Notes: generated by a model not told the origin, from the sequence alone. Counted from the first letter of the stretch, positions 12,601 through 24,722 are shown. The stretch: 64,000 bases of DNA from Antedon mediterranea (GCF_964355755.1 NC_092676.1:8104288-8168287); one strand, 5' to 3'. Numbers and translations: made by a program.

Positions 12601-15205
12601 ATTTATTTTATAATTAATACCTGTATCAGTGTTCTCCCACTAATAATAATAATAATAATAATAATAGTACGTCGATCTTATAAGCCTCTTAGCGCTTCAA
12701 TTACCACTTGTTTGTATCAAACCCGCCTGGAAACATACTACCATGATGTTGCAGTTGTGTTTTTACCTATACTAGAAATGAATTCCGGCAATTATTATTG
12801 CTATTGATACTATATTAAGCTCTGTCTACACTATCAAACTTTATGTGACAAACAAATGTGAAGTGCCAATATATGGATATGATAATGTCATATCACTACC
12901 ATATTTAAGCATATCATTAACATGGGCACATCATACGTTTTTTTGTCAAACTAGTTTTATAGTGTGGACAGAGCTTAAACCAGATAATATTGTACTTTGT
13001 CCATCCGATTGACAAAATATAACCGTTGCATGCTCTATGGCTATGTTTTAATGGCTAGGCCTAACCAATGCAACCATGGCATAACCTACCACTAGATAAT
13101 CTTTTATTTGAATGTTGAATTAATTTAATTAAGAATAATTAAATCAACAGCAATATAAAGAAAAATGCATTATCGTCGTGTGGTGTAATATTCCATCCTT
13201 CCACTGTGTCTGCTTTTATAGAATTTTGGATCGGTTAATTCAATTTCGAAATAAATAATAATCTCGGAGAATAGGACCTGAAATTTTAATTATTCCATAC
13301 TGAATTTAATTTTCATATTGATTTATTTATCATTATGCATGTCATTTCTTATTCAAAATGTAATTATTTTAAATATTATTACCATTATATTATCATATTA
13401 TTTATATTAGGTGGCGGCTTAGCAGTATTTGCCCATTCGGATCACGTTCGGAACATGTTCGACCCGAGTGTTAAGTTCCATGCTCTTGCAGATGGTGGAT
13501 TCCTACCAATGATACGTAACACATCAAACTACCAGAACTTTATGGTTTCTTTACAACGAGTTTACAATTTACATCAAGTTTTAACAGGTAATTAGGCCAA
13601 GCTTAAAGATGTATTGTCCTCCTCAAAAAAACAATTCTTTAAAAATGTTTTGTTGAATATGCAATTTTAATGTCACATAATATTTATCCATTTTGACCAA
13701 AAAATTGTATCGAAAAAAAATATTTACCTGAAAAAAATTGTAATTTAAAGCAAAAAATAGTCAAATTGGCTGCCAGCCATTATTTTTTTTCATTTTATAA
13801 GTGTAAACATGATTTATTTTTCGTTCTTTTTCTACGGAAGTGATTAACTTTATTAAATACAAAATAACCTATTCAAAGTCTGATTTAATTAATCATGTTT
13901 TTGGGGGATGATACATCTTTAAGGGAAACAACTTTTCGATTTGTACGTCGGCTATTTGGAATTACTAATTTACTCGGCTAGCACGTCAGGCAATACGTCA
14001 TAGACATAGTTATGTTACTGAATTGGCTCGTTTCATCAACATTTTCAGCAAGATTACCTTACCAAGTAATGCATCATAGTTAGGGCTTACAGCAGTTACG
14101 TGCACGACCTCTCGTTAAACCGATGCTGTTGTTTTATCCAATTAAACATAATATAAATATTCATTTTTTAAAACATCTTAATTAGCAAAATCTTTCGAAA
14201 GTGCGTCAATAATACTAAAAGAAATATTTTAAAGTTTTTCCATAATTCAAGTAATTAGGTTACGCCATCAATCAATCAATCGTTCGATTAATAGGCCTAT
14301 AATATCAGAAAATGTGAGTTTTGAATAGTGATTTACATGTGCTCAATAATGATGTTTGTTCAAATGGAGGTGGATCCAGAGCCTGGGTCCAGCAATAGGC
14401 CTACTAAAACTATGTTTGCAATTTAAACAAAGGAAAATAGAATAGTCAATCAAGTGACGAATTAGGTCTTTTTAAAAATGTCATACGCATCCAACAAAGA
14501 AATTCGCTAATTACAGGATGGCAAATATTACTATTATGCTTATAAACTATATTAGTCTTATTTGAGCCTAAAGGAGTAGAGTGGAATTAGTCCGACTGAT
14601 GAGTTACAATCCGGGACCTTGAAAGCCTGGCATAACCACAAAGACTATTTTTATTTTATTTTATGACAACATTATAAAACCTTTATGTTTTCACAGGATC
14701 ACTTAACAAGGCTTGTCTTGCGTCAAAGGTTCAAAGTGAAGCACAGTGGCAATGCTTCTTCCCAGAGTTCGTCTACCCTCACATAAAATCAAAGATATTC
14801 ATTCTCGATTCGATGCATAACGCCTGGTCTCTGTGGTACATTCTAAACACAAGATGTCATCCGTCCAAATGCAAGGCAGAGCAGGCGAATATCAATCGAT
14901 ATCAAAGCGAATTCATTAACCTCATTTCACCAGTACAGGCGTCAAAGAAAGACGGCATGTATGTGACGTCTTGCTTTGTGGAAGATCAGTCTCAATGTGA
15001 CCATAAATGGAATAAAGCAGTATTTAACGATCAGTCTCCTCAAGAGGCGTTCCACGATTGGTATTTTGCGGCTAATGTTAACCCTCATGCCAGGCAAATA
15101 GACTGCCAAGACAAATATGATTGTAATGCACAATGTGACTGGAGCACTTACGCTTATGACAAAATTACACGGGAGTATGAAAAGAAGGATTTCTTTGTTG
15201 TTTAA
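9678..15205 (+). CDS. pectinacetylesterase/Notum-family protein, membrane-anchored, probably catalytically inactive
   Basis: Five coding exons: 9678-9975, 11242-11469, 12457-12597, 13411-13587, 14697-15205, all with GT/AG ends and phase 1 junctions, giving 450 residues. Residues 44-64 form one hydrophobic helix after a basic, Cys-rich segment, so a type II membrane anchor is likely. The rest follows the PAE fold: EGGDWCW (cf. EGGWYCF in Notum), NPDFYNWN, KYCDGGSFSG, GGASSGG around Ser222, and a Cys-rich end. The order and wording resemble plant and protist pectinacetylesterases more than secreted Notum. The family triad is Ser-Asp-His. Here the Asp position in the (Y/F)D.W motif is Asn323 and the His position in SC.AHCQ is Glu377, so hydrolysis is doubtful. 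Introns hold MITE copies. A polyadenylation signal lies at 15316-15321. Family assignment is firm; the substrate is unknown. Confidence 0.88.
10100..10320 (+). repeat. SINE S1, 5'-truncated
   Basis: Body of the S1 family in intron 1 of gene 1: 'aaccgtcggtccagtgtaca', 'ctttaaagaacctagta', 'gacgagtagggggtt', 'cccggtgta' and the end 'agggtcaccctctataaata'. The tRNA-like head seen at 28.7 kb is absent. Confidence 0.75.
11128..11222. repeat. short foldback element
   Basis: Inverted arms 'ctaacaccccttacaccaaa' and 'tttggtgtgaaagggtatta' flank an inner stem around 'ctccgga'. The hairpin ends about 20 bp before the acceptor of exon 2 of gene 1. Confidence 0.6.
11860..12281. repeat. MITE family A, three units fused
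   Basis: The terminal sequence 'gtcgaactagtttgatagtg' runs straight into a new left arm twice ('tagacaaaaaatgtgat'), giving three linked units in intron 2 of gene 1. The outer ends are 'aagttctgtctgtacta' and 'gtagacagagctta'. Confidence 0.85.
12641..12665. repeat. (TAA)n microsatellite
   Basis: A run of about eight TAA units just after exon 3 of gene 1. Confidence 0.9.
12816..12977. repeat. MITE family A copy
   Basis: Complete copy flanked by TTAA at both ends: left arm 'gctctgtctacactatcaaa', right arm 'tatagtgtggacagagc'. It lies in intron 3 of gene 1. Confidence 0.88.
13603..13922. repeat. MITE family E copy 1
   Basis: Ends are inverted: 'ttaaagatgtattgtcc' and 'ggatgatacatctttaa'. The inside shares 'gttgaatatgcaattttaat', 'gtcaaattggctgccagcca' and 'ttgggggat' with copies at 17953, 24723 and 36810. 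It starts 15 bp after exon 4 of gene 1. Confidence 0.85.
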
Positions 15206-16045
15206 TATCATTTTCCGTGTGTATCTCTATTCATACGACGACCGTCCTATTTTGTTGAAGAAAATATCGCTGTATCTTTTTGCGTTTGCCCTAAGTATAA
15301 TAAGCAGGGCCATGGAATAAACATTTTTCTCCATGGTATAGAGATACAGTTTCAACAGACTGCAGTATCTTCGTTTGGCGAGTTTCTCTTTTTTTTCGGA
15401 TAGGCTTAACTTATAGACTTGTTTTTAATAATAGCTAGCTTACTTAAGATCAGAAATAGGCCTTAGATGTTATTAGTACGAGCTTTATTTGGATTGTAGA
15501 TATTTAAATATAAAATATCGAATTAGATGATAAAACCAAAGAAAGGCAAAAGTGGTAATTGTAATATTGAAATAATATTTAGTGTTTTTTTTTTTAATTT
15601 TCAATACATTTTTTATGATCAATATTTTTCTCTTTTTACATTTCAATTTATTAACATTTTATTTGATTTGAAAATGTAATTTGCACTCTACTAAGAAATC
15701 CAAAACAAATATTGATAAATACCGAATATTATCTTATTACGAGTCAGGTTTATGGAGAATCAGGTAATTATTATGCCAAACCATGCGTATCTAAAAGCAA
15801 TTAACATTGAATTAGCTCACGCTCTTGAGCTTAACGTGAAATTCATTCAATCATAACATTACGTATCGCCACAGGCACTATAACATTTAGCTTAACTTTA
15901 AATCCTTTATTAGATTATCCAGTATTCGATTATTTAATAATGAAGTTTGTATATAGAGTGAGTTAAAGCAACAATGCTGTCAAAGGTCTTTTTATACAAC
16001 TCTCTGTTCTAACGTAGTAAATTGATGATGGTTATGTTTATCCTT

Positions 16046-16224
16046 AAACTCTGTGTACACTATCAAACTAGTTCGACAAAAACAAACTCTGTGTACACTA
16101 TCAAACTAGTTTGACAAAAACAAGAATGTGATGTACCCATATGGTAGTGATGACGCCATTATGTCCATATGGGCACATCACATTTTTATCCCATAAAGTT
16201 TGATAGTGTTGTTGACTGAGCTAA
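16046..16224. repeat. MITE family A copy with duplicated left end
   Basis: The left arm 'ctctgtgtacactatcaaac' occurs twice, 36 bp apart, before a single inner part and right arm. Confidence 0.8.
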
Positions 16225-16405
16225 AGCTTGGTTATTACTTGGACGCAAATCAGCAACGCCGTAAGCGCAACGTGAGTTGACCAATCACAAGCGACAGTTT
16301 TGATGATCCATCAAGTCATGATTGGTCAAATTATTTAAAAGCCTGGTTCCTATTTGGACGTAGCGCAACGACGAAAATCACAAGGCGACAGTTCGGACGA
16401 TCCTC
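16225..16405. repeat. MITE family B, degenerate
   Basis: Follows the family A copy directly. Words such as 'gttgaccaatcacaagcgac', 'tgattggtcaaat' and a second 'gcctggttcctatttggacg' suggest two overlapping or rearranged family B pieces. Confidence 0.6.
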
Positions 16406-17035
16406 TCGTAAATATTTTTTAAATAAATTATTCTCATTTTTTATTACCAGCTTTAGAAAGGTAAACAAATAATTAAAGTACATAATATTATACTTATATA
16501 AAACAAGGTTCTCCTGTAAAGTAAATATTATGACAATTGTGCAAATTAAATTCATACTTGCTATGTAGGTCTAGTTTAAATTGAACACATTTATATGATC
16601 AAGTCACAAGTCAAGTTTCTCTATTATTTTGTTGAATTAATGTTTTTATATACAGTATTTCAATTTTACATTCCTTGAATTAACAATGTATGCAAGCATC
16701 ATTTCATATTTTTATTCTGAATTTATAATTATTTTTATTTTAAGTTTCCATTTTATGAAATAGTGTTCCTTCAAATGTTACATTCCGTTATTTAATTAAA
16801 ATGTTCAATTTTAAAATCATGTTTTCAAACCTCAATTTGTTTGAGTAAGTTAGAAATTTGTTAAAAAAGACAGAAAACAATATGCCAGTTTACTTTCCAG
16901 AAGCAATAGCTTTCCCTTTTTATTCGTATTTTATCACTTTTTACAACCATAGAGTAACACACAACCTCACTAAATACAGTGGCCGTCGAACCCTCACTGT
17001 ATTCGATACACAACTACAACGCTTCTCACTACAAT

Positions 17036-17218
17036 CAAGGCAATCTAACAGGACGCTGAGCTCCGGAGATCAAAGGGGTTATATGTGGCTGCGATACGAT
17101 CAGTTTCCAAGCGCGCCGCGGAGAAAACTGTTAGTATTTGTCACAGCCAGACATAAGATCAAAAAACTGTTCCTATCTTGGGAAGGCGAGTTCAGTGTCC
17201 GGTTGTTAGATTGCCTTG
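17036..17218. repeat. MITE family D copy 1
   Basis: The ends are inverted: 'caaggcaatctaaca' and 'tgttagattgccttg'. The inner part has 'gagctccggagatcaaaggg' and 'gatcaaaaaactgttcctat', which match copies at 18788 and 20056. Confidence 0.85.
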
Positions 17219-17952
17219 CTACAGTCATACAATGGTCATTCCCACCTACTCCAAAACATAACACCCCAGATCAAATTATATGTACAAAATATGTCTAAAT
17301 CATCTAAAAATACAAAAAAAAAAAGGTATGACAAGACTACAGGCGTTGTCCAGCAATGTATGCTGTAGCTAAAAATAAACACAAAACCATTCTAAGTAAT
17401 ACAGTACTAAAAATAACAAAACAAACAAAATATCATTGCTTAGAACAAACAAACATGCGTGATATTTGAAATAAAAAAATGTATTTACAAGCAGTCATCT
17501 GCTATAATAACTAAAACACACAATCATTTAACAGAATCAACAATAAATCATAACAATAATGAATATTATAATAACACACACACACATTAATAATTATAAA
17601 ACTGAGTTAACACCACCTTATGGAAACCGTTCCAATGCTTGTAATTTAAGTCTAATAACATGAATTAGTATAACATTAATCATTTTTTTCTCTTTGCATT
17701 GTTGAGCACGTATGAAATTACTTTTATGGTTTTATATTAACTAAATCACATTTTAGTTTCAAAATAAAACATATAATCACATCTTAAATACATAACATAA
17801 AATAGGTTTATAACCTAAGGGAAAACATAATCACAATTCTTTTGTATTTCTTAAACGTAAATCAAGGTAAGAATAATGAGACCTAACCAATAACTCTTTA
17901 CAGTTATACAAACTAGTAATGTCTTATAAAATAATTATTTGAAAATATTTTT

Positions 17953-18275
17953 TTAAAGAAGTATTGTCCCCCTGAAAAATTATTTTTACATTTTTTTTTT
18001 TTTAAATATGCTATGTAAATGTCACATGATAGTTATTCACAAAAAAAAAATTGGATTGAAAAAAAATTATTTACCTGAAAAAACTGTAATTTAAAGCAAA
18101 AAAATTGTTCAAATTGGCTGCCAGCCAAAGGGTTTGACCATTTATTTTGTCATTTTAGATGAGAAAACATTATTTTTTACAGAAATTTATGAAAACTACA
18201 AAATAACCTATTCAAAGTTTGATTTAATTAATCTTAATTTTTTTTAAATGTTTTTGGGGGACAATACATCTTTAA
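17953..18275. repeat. MITE family E copy 2
   Basis: Ends 'ttaaagaagtattgtcccc' and 'gggggacaatacatctttaa' with the family inner words including 'aaattggctgccagccaa'. Confidence 0.85.
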
Positions 18276-18787
18276 CAGCAGAAAATATATCTCAGGCTGT
18301 TGTTTTTACGATGACCTCTGAGAGTTTTAAAATTCTTTATGAATGAAATTATGCAGCAATGTGTTAATAGTCATACAAAATATTTTGTAAAAAAACACCA
18401 TAAAATTGAAAAAAAAAATTATCATAATATGTAAATGTATTTTTTTTTTCACAATATGGAATTATATAATAGTATCCGACATGTTTTTTCTTTTTTTTTT
18501 TACAAATTACAATTGTACTCAATACTGTACCTATGTGTCCAGAATACCATAGATACATTATGTAATACAGTGTCATTCCAACTGACTTCTTTTAAACATT
18601 CAATCTCTTTACACTTACAGTATTTATTCTTTACATTTTTTAACAGATAAAGTAATTTTGTTCTACACACACAATCAAAGTAATGTGTTGTAATTGAGGT
18701 AGCCAAAGTAATTACAGAATATTGAACTGAGACAATTGCACTCACATGCAACAGAGCACACACGCATTATCATTTCTGACGTGTGAT

Positions 18788-18994
18788 CAAGGCAATCTAA
18801 CAACAGTTAGTGCGCCCACCTTGCCAAGATAGGAACTTGTAACAGTCCTTTGATCTGGCATGCGACAAATAGCAACAGTACTTGCTCTCTGTGATGCGCA
18901 GTATCCGTTATGGGAGTGGGAACTGATTGTGTCGCAGCCACAGAAAACCCTTTTTATCTCCGGAGCTCAACGTCCTGTTATTAGATTGCCTTTG
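18788..18994. repeat. MITE family D copy 2
   Basis: Begins 'caaggcaatctaaca', ends 'ttagattgcctttg', with 'cttgccaagataggaacttg' and 'gtgtcgcagccacag' shared with copy 3. Confidence 0.85.
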
Positions 18995-19571
18995 TGTGAT
19001 AGACTCAGAGCAAACAATTTTCTACATTTCAAAAAGGGGAACTCTCTGGCTCCACATAAAAGGCTCGCAACAATAAACAAATAATTTAATACTTTGAAAT
19101 ATCATCAAATGTAGCAGTTTTGATTCATGACGCCCTCCCACGTTGGTTTGCAGTAGCACCGTACTTTGGTTCTAACATCATATCTAAAAAAAAAACAATT
19201 TAGAATATTTATGTGAAGGTATCAAAACTATAAAATAAATATGTAAAAGTTTTTTTGTTTTTTTAAATTTTGTATCATTTTTGTAACATATACATAACAA
19301 AATAACAAGTGATTTAAAAAAACAAAAAAACATAAACTATTGCATAAATTATATTGCAAGTGATGATGGTTGATAAAATAAAATTGCAAAATTGAAAAAA
19401 ATGTAAAAGTTAGATTATAGTACCAATCATAACATAATTCATTTCTCAAACAGTTTTAATAATTACTCATTCTATCCTATAAATTAAAAAAAAAAACACT
19501 GTATACTATAATGTGCTTTTCTTAAAAACGTTGTGCCCTAAAGGGTTTTAAGACAATGAGATAGATCGCCC

Positions 19572-21308
19572 TTACCCCATCATTGGCAGTGTATCTGGTC
19601 CAGCTTGGCTATACTGATATGGGTCAGGGGCAAAGTCTGATTCCATCTGTATCCTGGCTTGTTCTAATTCATCTTGCATTGTAAGTTGACTATCAGATGG
19701 TGCCGCCCAATAATCATTACTCTCTACCTCTTGTTCCTGCAAAAAAAATGGTATGAATAATTTAGCCTTTTCAATCAAGTAAGTAGATTACTATTATATT
19801 AAAGTATAATAAGTAATTGTTTTATTTTACTTTATGTTGGAAATTGATAGACAGTTTAATGCAGTAGTACTGTAATACTATCGATTTCTTCATGACAGAA
19901 TAGAGGGCGCTATACTGATTTTTAAAGTCATCATAACACAAATTGTACAACAAAATACAGTATGACAAAAAGAGTAACAGCCTGGCCCCTGGAGAGATTG
20001 TAATACTAACAATAATAGTAAAATGACATTCAAATACATACTGCGATAACAAAACCAAGATAATCTAACAGGACACTAAGCTCGCCTTGCCAAGATAGGA
20101 ACTCGTAACAGTCCTTTGATCTTATGTCTGGCTGCGACAAATACCAACAATACTGTACTATGTACATATCCTCCATGGCGTGTCTGTTAAAGGTTGTGGA
20201 TGATCTAATCGTGTCACAGCCACAGATAAACCCTTTGATCTCCAGAGCTCAGCATTATGTTGTTAGATTGCCTTGCAATAAATTACTAGTAACTAAAGTT
20301 GAAGTGAAGAAAATAAACTAAACATGAACGTTGTAGTTATAAACAAGGAAGTCGTACTTGTATAAATTTCAGTTGTTCTTCTAACTTTTCTGTACGTTTG
20401 ATGAGAAGTTCTCTTTGTCGTCCAAATTCCTGAGATTCTAATTTTTTTTGTGGACACATTTCAAATTGTTGAAAACTTGGTTGTTGATGTTCTATTGAAG
20501 TTGCTTCCATATCTACTGTATTATCCATCATTTCTAGGTTATTTGTGAATGACGTGTCTGTATTTACTTCCTGTTGATTTTGGTTTGGTAAAAAGCACCT
20601 TCTTTTAGCAAATGGAAACACCTGCAATTTTAAAACATAATTTATAATTTATGAATACAGTAATAATAGAAATGAATTATATATCAAATAAAAATCCAAG
20701 GGAAAATTACTAACAAAATGACAATTTTGTGGATATCAGTGGCTGGATCTCAATTGGAGATAGAAATAAAACAAGCAAAAAGTAATCAAAACGATAAAGT
20801 AATATATATATATATATCTTGCACTTATGAAGGGCTAGTGTTGCCCGAAAGCTCTGCTAATGTTTTACTTTATCGCTTTTCACTTTTTTTTTTGTATCTC
20901 CATTGAGATCCAGCCACTGATACACACAGCATTGTCATTTGTTCAGTAATTTGCCTTTGGATTTATATATATACAGTATATATGGTAATCCTGGCTTTCA
21001 GCTGGACAAATATAATCTAAATAATATTAGAGTAGAATTTATTCAATAAATTTACTAATTTTTAATTGAATTAGAATTTGTTTAAATAAACATTTGCTTT
21101 GGGTCAATTGGGCAATCATGTTATTATAGCTATACATTGTTTTTTTTAAATACCAACTTATTATGACATCACCAAATCCTACCAATGGTTCTGGTTGTAC
21201 TACTGCTGTCATTTCATCTTCGTTTTCTGTGTTTTTCCTCTTTGTACCATACACTTGGAAACATGGTTGTGATGGTAACATCCATCCTCCTAAATCTGAT
21301 ATTGGCAT
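19572..21308 (-). CDS. unrecognised coiled-coil protein
   Basis: Three coding exons on the minus strand: 21308-21183 (or to 21168 with a weaker donor), 20621-20358 and 19736-19572, all phase 0, giving 184 or 189 residues. A 5' exon must lie upstream because an acceptor (tttttatag) stands about 20 bp before the ATG. The protein is polar and low in hydrophobic stretches, with no signal peptide or membrane segment. Short basic clusters (GTKRKN and FAKRRCF) could be nuclear targeting signals. A Gln/Glu-rich middle leads into a coiled coil with RQRELLIKRTEKLEEQLKFI, and an acidic tail ends PDTLPMMG. The length, clean splice sites and composition argue for a real gene. I do not recognise the family and assign no function. 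Two family D MITEs flank or sit inside it (18788 downstream, 20056 in an intron). Confidence 0.7.
20056..20275. repeat. MITE family D copy 3
   Basis: Ends 'caagataatctaaca' and 'tgttagattgccttg'. It lies in the last intron of gene 2. Confidence 0.85.
20704..20952. repeat. inverted-repeat element, family F
   Basis: Left arm 'aaattactaacaaaatgaca' and 'atcagtggctggatctcaat' are mirrored by 'attgagatccagccactgat' and 'tgtcatttgttcagtaattt'. The middle has a TA run. It lies in the first coding intron of gene 2; partial relatives are at 26643-26740. Confidence 0.85.
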
Positions 21309-21599
21309 TATGAATTGATATATTGTCTATAAAAAGAAATAAACTGTTTATGATACTTACTGTCTGTAGTAATTAAAGTAGGAAATTATACCAACTCTAA
21401 TTGAATTAATATTCTTATTATTTTGTTCTTTCTACACTAGTGACTAGCCAGGCTAGAATCATAAAATCCTAGTTAGCCAGTTAGCATGGCATATAGGCCT
21501 TGTAGGCCTATAGCCTATATAATTAAAAAATATTGCATTAAACAGTACTGCTCTGCTGTGTGTGTGTGTTAAACCTCATTAATACTAAACTTTATTTTT

Positions 21600-22110
21600 C
21601 AGTTTAAATTATAAAGCTTAAACTTATTATATAGCTTATTGTAGGCCCACCAAATCTGAGAGACTGAATAGGAGGTTATATATAAATATAATAATGCCGA
21701 TGCGTAGGCTAGCCTAACTAGGCCTAGGCCTATACACAACTGTACAGGACATCTTACAGAGCACACAACCACCATCACTCGCCGCCGGCTAGCACAAGAA
21801 GACAAAAACAACACGAACAAAGGGGAAACACGAGGCCTAGTTAGGCCTCTAAAGCCTCGATAAAGGAAATGAATTGACAAAATAACACATTGCTACCTAT
21901 TTATCAGTTATTACTTTAAAATATAGCTCATATTTTCATAAAACAGTTATCGGTAAATTATAATCTATAATCATACAAACCTATGTTATCTAAAAAAACA
22001 TAAATAACCGACAAATTACAGTATCCTTCGCGACAGATTTGTTCATAAACGAGCGGTTTAAAATCTGTAATTGGGAAAACCGGGAATCAATCAACCAATA
22101 GGAGGAGCAA
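21600..22110 (-). promoter_or_regulatory. probable promoter and 5' exon zone of gene 2
   Basis: The coding part of gene 2 starts after an acceptor near 21330, so its first exon lies further right. This stretch has more CpG than its surroundings and a CCAAT word near 22100. No exact start site can be named. Confidence 0.3.
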
Positions 22111-22419
22111 AACGAAAGGTCAGAGTATAGGTTTAATTATGTTATGCTTCACAGAACACGAGAAAATAGAATCGCATGGAATCTTCTTTTCTTTTTTTTC
22201 GGAATTATCTTGTAAATGCTCATAAAATCTATAGCTAATAAATAACACACTTAACTCCAAAAAGAAGTAACTCGGAAACTATTAGGGGCCTACCTAGTAA
22301 AGTGGTGGAAAATCATTAATTAAATCATAATAACAACATTATATTATGGCCTATACTAATAGTACATAATAATAATATGTCTTTTTTTTATTGTGTAAAG
22401 TTTTAAATTATTGGTATTG

Positions 22420-24163
22420 CTAGGCTCGCGCTAACCGCTCGCCAATTCGCCAATGGCGACTGGAGTCTCCATTTGGCGAAAATAATTATTGCCTCGTTCG
22501 CCAAATTGGCGAAAATACATTTCCAAGCCTAGGCCTAGCCTGGTCGGCGTGACTTCTTATGGAAGCGAGAATTCGCCACACTTCGGTACTTTCTGACTCG
22601 GGTACACTTTTTACCACAACAGCATTTTATGTGACGACGTCACGATCGCCGTGTTCATTTTTTTAGTTCTGTTTAAACATGCGCAGAGCGTGCCTCGATG
22701 ACGTTTTAATGACACACAGTTAATGTGATTGGTTCGTGGCCGGTCGATCGTCGTCGACGTGATGATGAGCGAATAAAAGGGGAAGTCCCTATTCTTCGAC
22801 GTAGAAAATGAACTTCGAGAAGAAAATGTAAACAGAAACATGTGGACGAATACTTCCGTAAACGAGGCTGTTCTGTTATTTAAAAAGGGGAATTTTAAAT
22901 TTAACAAAGTAATTACCTCAATAGTATAATGTTAACATGTTTAATTTTATTTCCCTTTCGATTATTCTAACCGAAAGTTGCGCTTAATAGCTAAGAAACA
23001 ACGTATACTACAACGGCAACCCTGGCCAAAGCGCGTTTCGGCCGCCTACATAGAATGGGTTACGGCCGCTGCATAGCAAATTCAAAGTTTCTTAAATTTC
23101 TGTGGTACATTTCTTCCTAACGTACTTGTTTTATATAATAGATTGATAAATATTCCACTTATTAAATAATTTAATAAATCGGTAAAATTGACGTTTCGAA
23201 GCAAGTATTCCATGATGAGAGGCGACATTTTTCGACATGCCTCGTGTGCGGCGAATACTAGTTCAGAAAATGGAACAGTCCACTGTGCGGGGGTTATCCA
23301 ATCATTAATTAACGCGCTAATACCTAGGCGACGGTAATTTAGTAATAAGCGGAGAACTGAATCCCCCGTAAGGAAAATGGTAAACACTGATATTTATGGT
23401 AGGGATTATTTTTTTCAGTGGTTGGTCTTGTTGGCTTCTTCGCACCAGGTCCACGCAAAGTCAAATAAAACGATGTGGTTTATCAAACAGAAATATAAAT
23501 TAGCTTTAATTCATTACTAAATTAGCCAGATTTTGATGAGAAAGGCTAAAAAATTGTTATCGTTAAAATTGACATATGAGGCGGATGTACATAATAATAA
23601 TAACCGATTTACATATCAAAATAAAGAGTATTTAAAGCCTGATAACATGCAACAAAAATTACTCCACCACCTATTATGGACCTCGTGCGATCGGGTGCGA
23701 AAATGGGTAGGTGTTTTCCAAAGTTATTTTTAGCGCGCAGATTTCGGCTCGCCGGCTTTTGTACCTCATTTTTAACTCGTGTTTTCTATTAAAATATTTA
23801 ATAAACATAGATTAAAAATATATAAAAATAATCCCTTAAACAAGATCTTTCCAGGCATATAATTTTTATTCTCATGGGTTCATAAGAAATAGTATATTTT
23901 TAACTTCAAAGACACGTCACTTTTTGAAATTTCACGAACGTGTTAAAATCGCGGTAACGAAAATCAGCTTCATTGGGATAAATAATAATAATATAAATGT
24001 AAAAGAAGTAAAATAACAAATACATGCATTATTTATTTAATAAACATTTTTGCGAATTTTTATGGTTTTTTAAATTTGGCTAAAGGATTTTCAATTTGGC
24101 TAATGTTTTTCAAAACCTTTCGCCATTTTGGCGAACGAAAATTTGACCTTAGCGCGAGCGTAG
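22420..24163. mobile_element. non-autonomous DNA transposon with 5-bp target duplication
   Basis: The left end 'ctaggctcgcgctaa' is mirrored by 'ttagcgcgagcgtag' at the right, and both are directly flanked by TATTG (22415-22419 and 24164-24168). Next to each end are GCCAAT/GGCGAA palindromes such as 'ttcgccaaattggcgaa', repeated and inverted. The 1.74 kb inside has no clear transposase; frames at 22611-22907 and 23082-23387 on the minus strand have no motif I know. A 5-bp duplication is used by some hAT-type and Transib elements, but the family is not settled. Confidence 0.7.
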
Positions 24164-24253
24164 TATTGATTGTTTTAGGTTAAGCTGATGTTTATGTTTT
24201 ATGTACAGCGCTTAGAGTTTGTTTCTGTCATTATGAAGCGCTTTATAAATTAA

Positions 24254-24256
<3 letters not shown>

Positions 24257-24296
<40 letters not shown>

Positions 24297-24300
24297 ATAA
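24257..24300. repeat. (TTA)n microsatellite with retroposon-like tail
   Basis: About thirteen TTA units follow 'tgaagcgctttataaattaa', a pattern also seen at SINE ends at 42.5 and 45.7 kb. The run may be the tail of a SINE whose body is no longer recognisable. Confidence 0.6.
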
Positions 24301-24722
24301 TAATTAATATTTCGATAATATTTTAATAATGTACAAACAAATATTTAATCAATGTACAACTTACAACATGGTCTTTTATTTTCCGTTTTGATACCATGTA
24401 CCATTGGCAAATATGGGAAATTTGGTGAAGACAAAAATGAATAGGCCTCTATGAATGTTTTTTTCAAATCCTCTCGGACTTTTATAAAAGATAAAGTTGC
24501 ATAAAACATGGTTTTGGCCCTGACATATCCATGGTGGTAATGATAGCTCCATATTTGACCCATCCTGTAATTGGTGAGTTACTCGCTGGTATAATAGAGA
24601 ACAAAACTACATCACTAGGCTACATATGATAGGTAGGGGAAATAATTATGATCATGTCTGAAATCTTATAGGCCTATTATAGAGGCCCGGATCGGGAGTA
24701 GGCCTATATTATTCTAATAGTA

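Larger units (their letters stand above)
15322..17030. other. intergenic, no gene seen
   Basis: Between genes 1 and 2. It holds a family A copy joined to a degenerate family B copy (16046-16400) and AT-rich sequence. The long plus-strand frame from 16858 runs into the element at 17036 and is not a gene. Confidence 0.6.

Noticed and set aside
14942-15211. Minus-strand frame opposite the last exon of gene 1
   Set aside because: Shadow of the real coding exon, whose plus frame matches the PAE family.
16858-17298. 146-residue plus-strand frame
   Set aside because: Half of it is the family D element at 17036-17218 read through; no family resemblance and no splice context.
22611-23387. Minus-strand frames of 98 and 101 residues inside the 1.74 kb element
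   Set aside because: No transposase motif or DDE/DDD pattern could be seen, and nothing links them into one frame.
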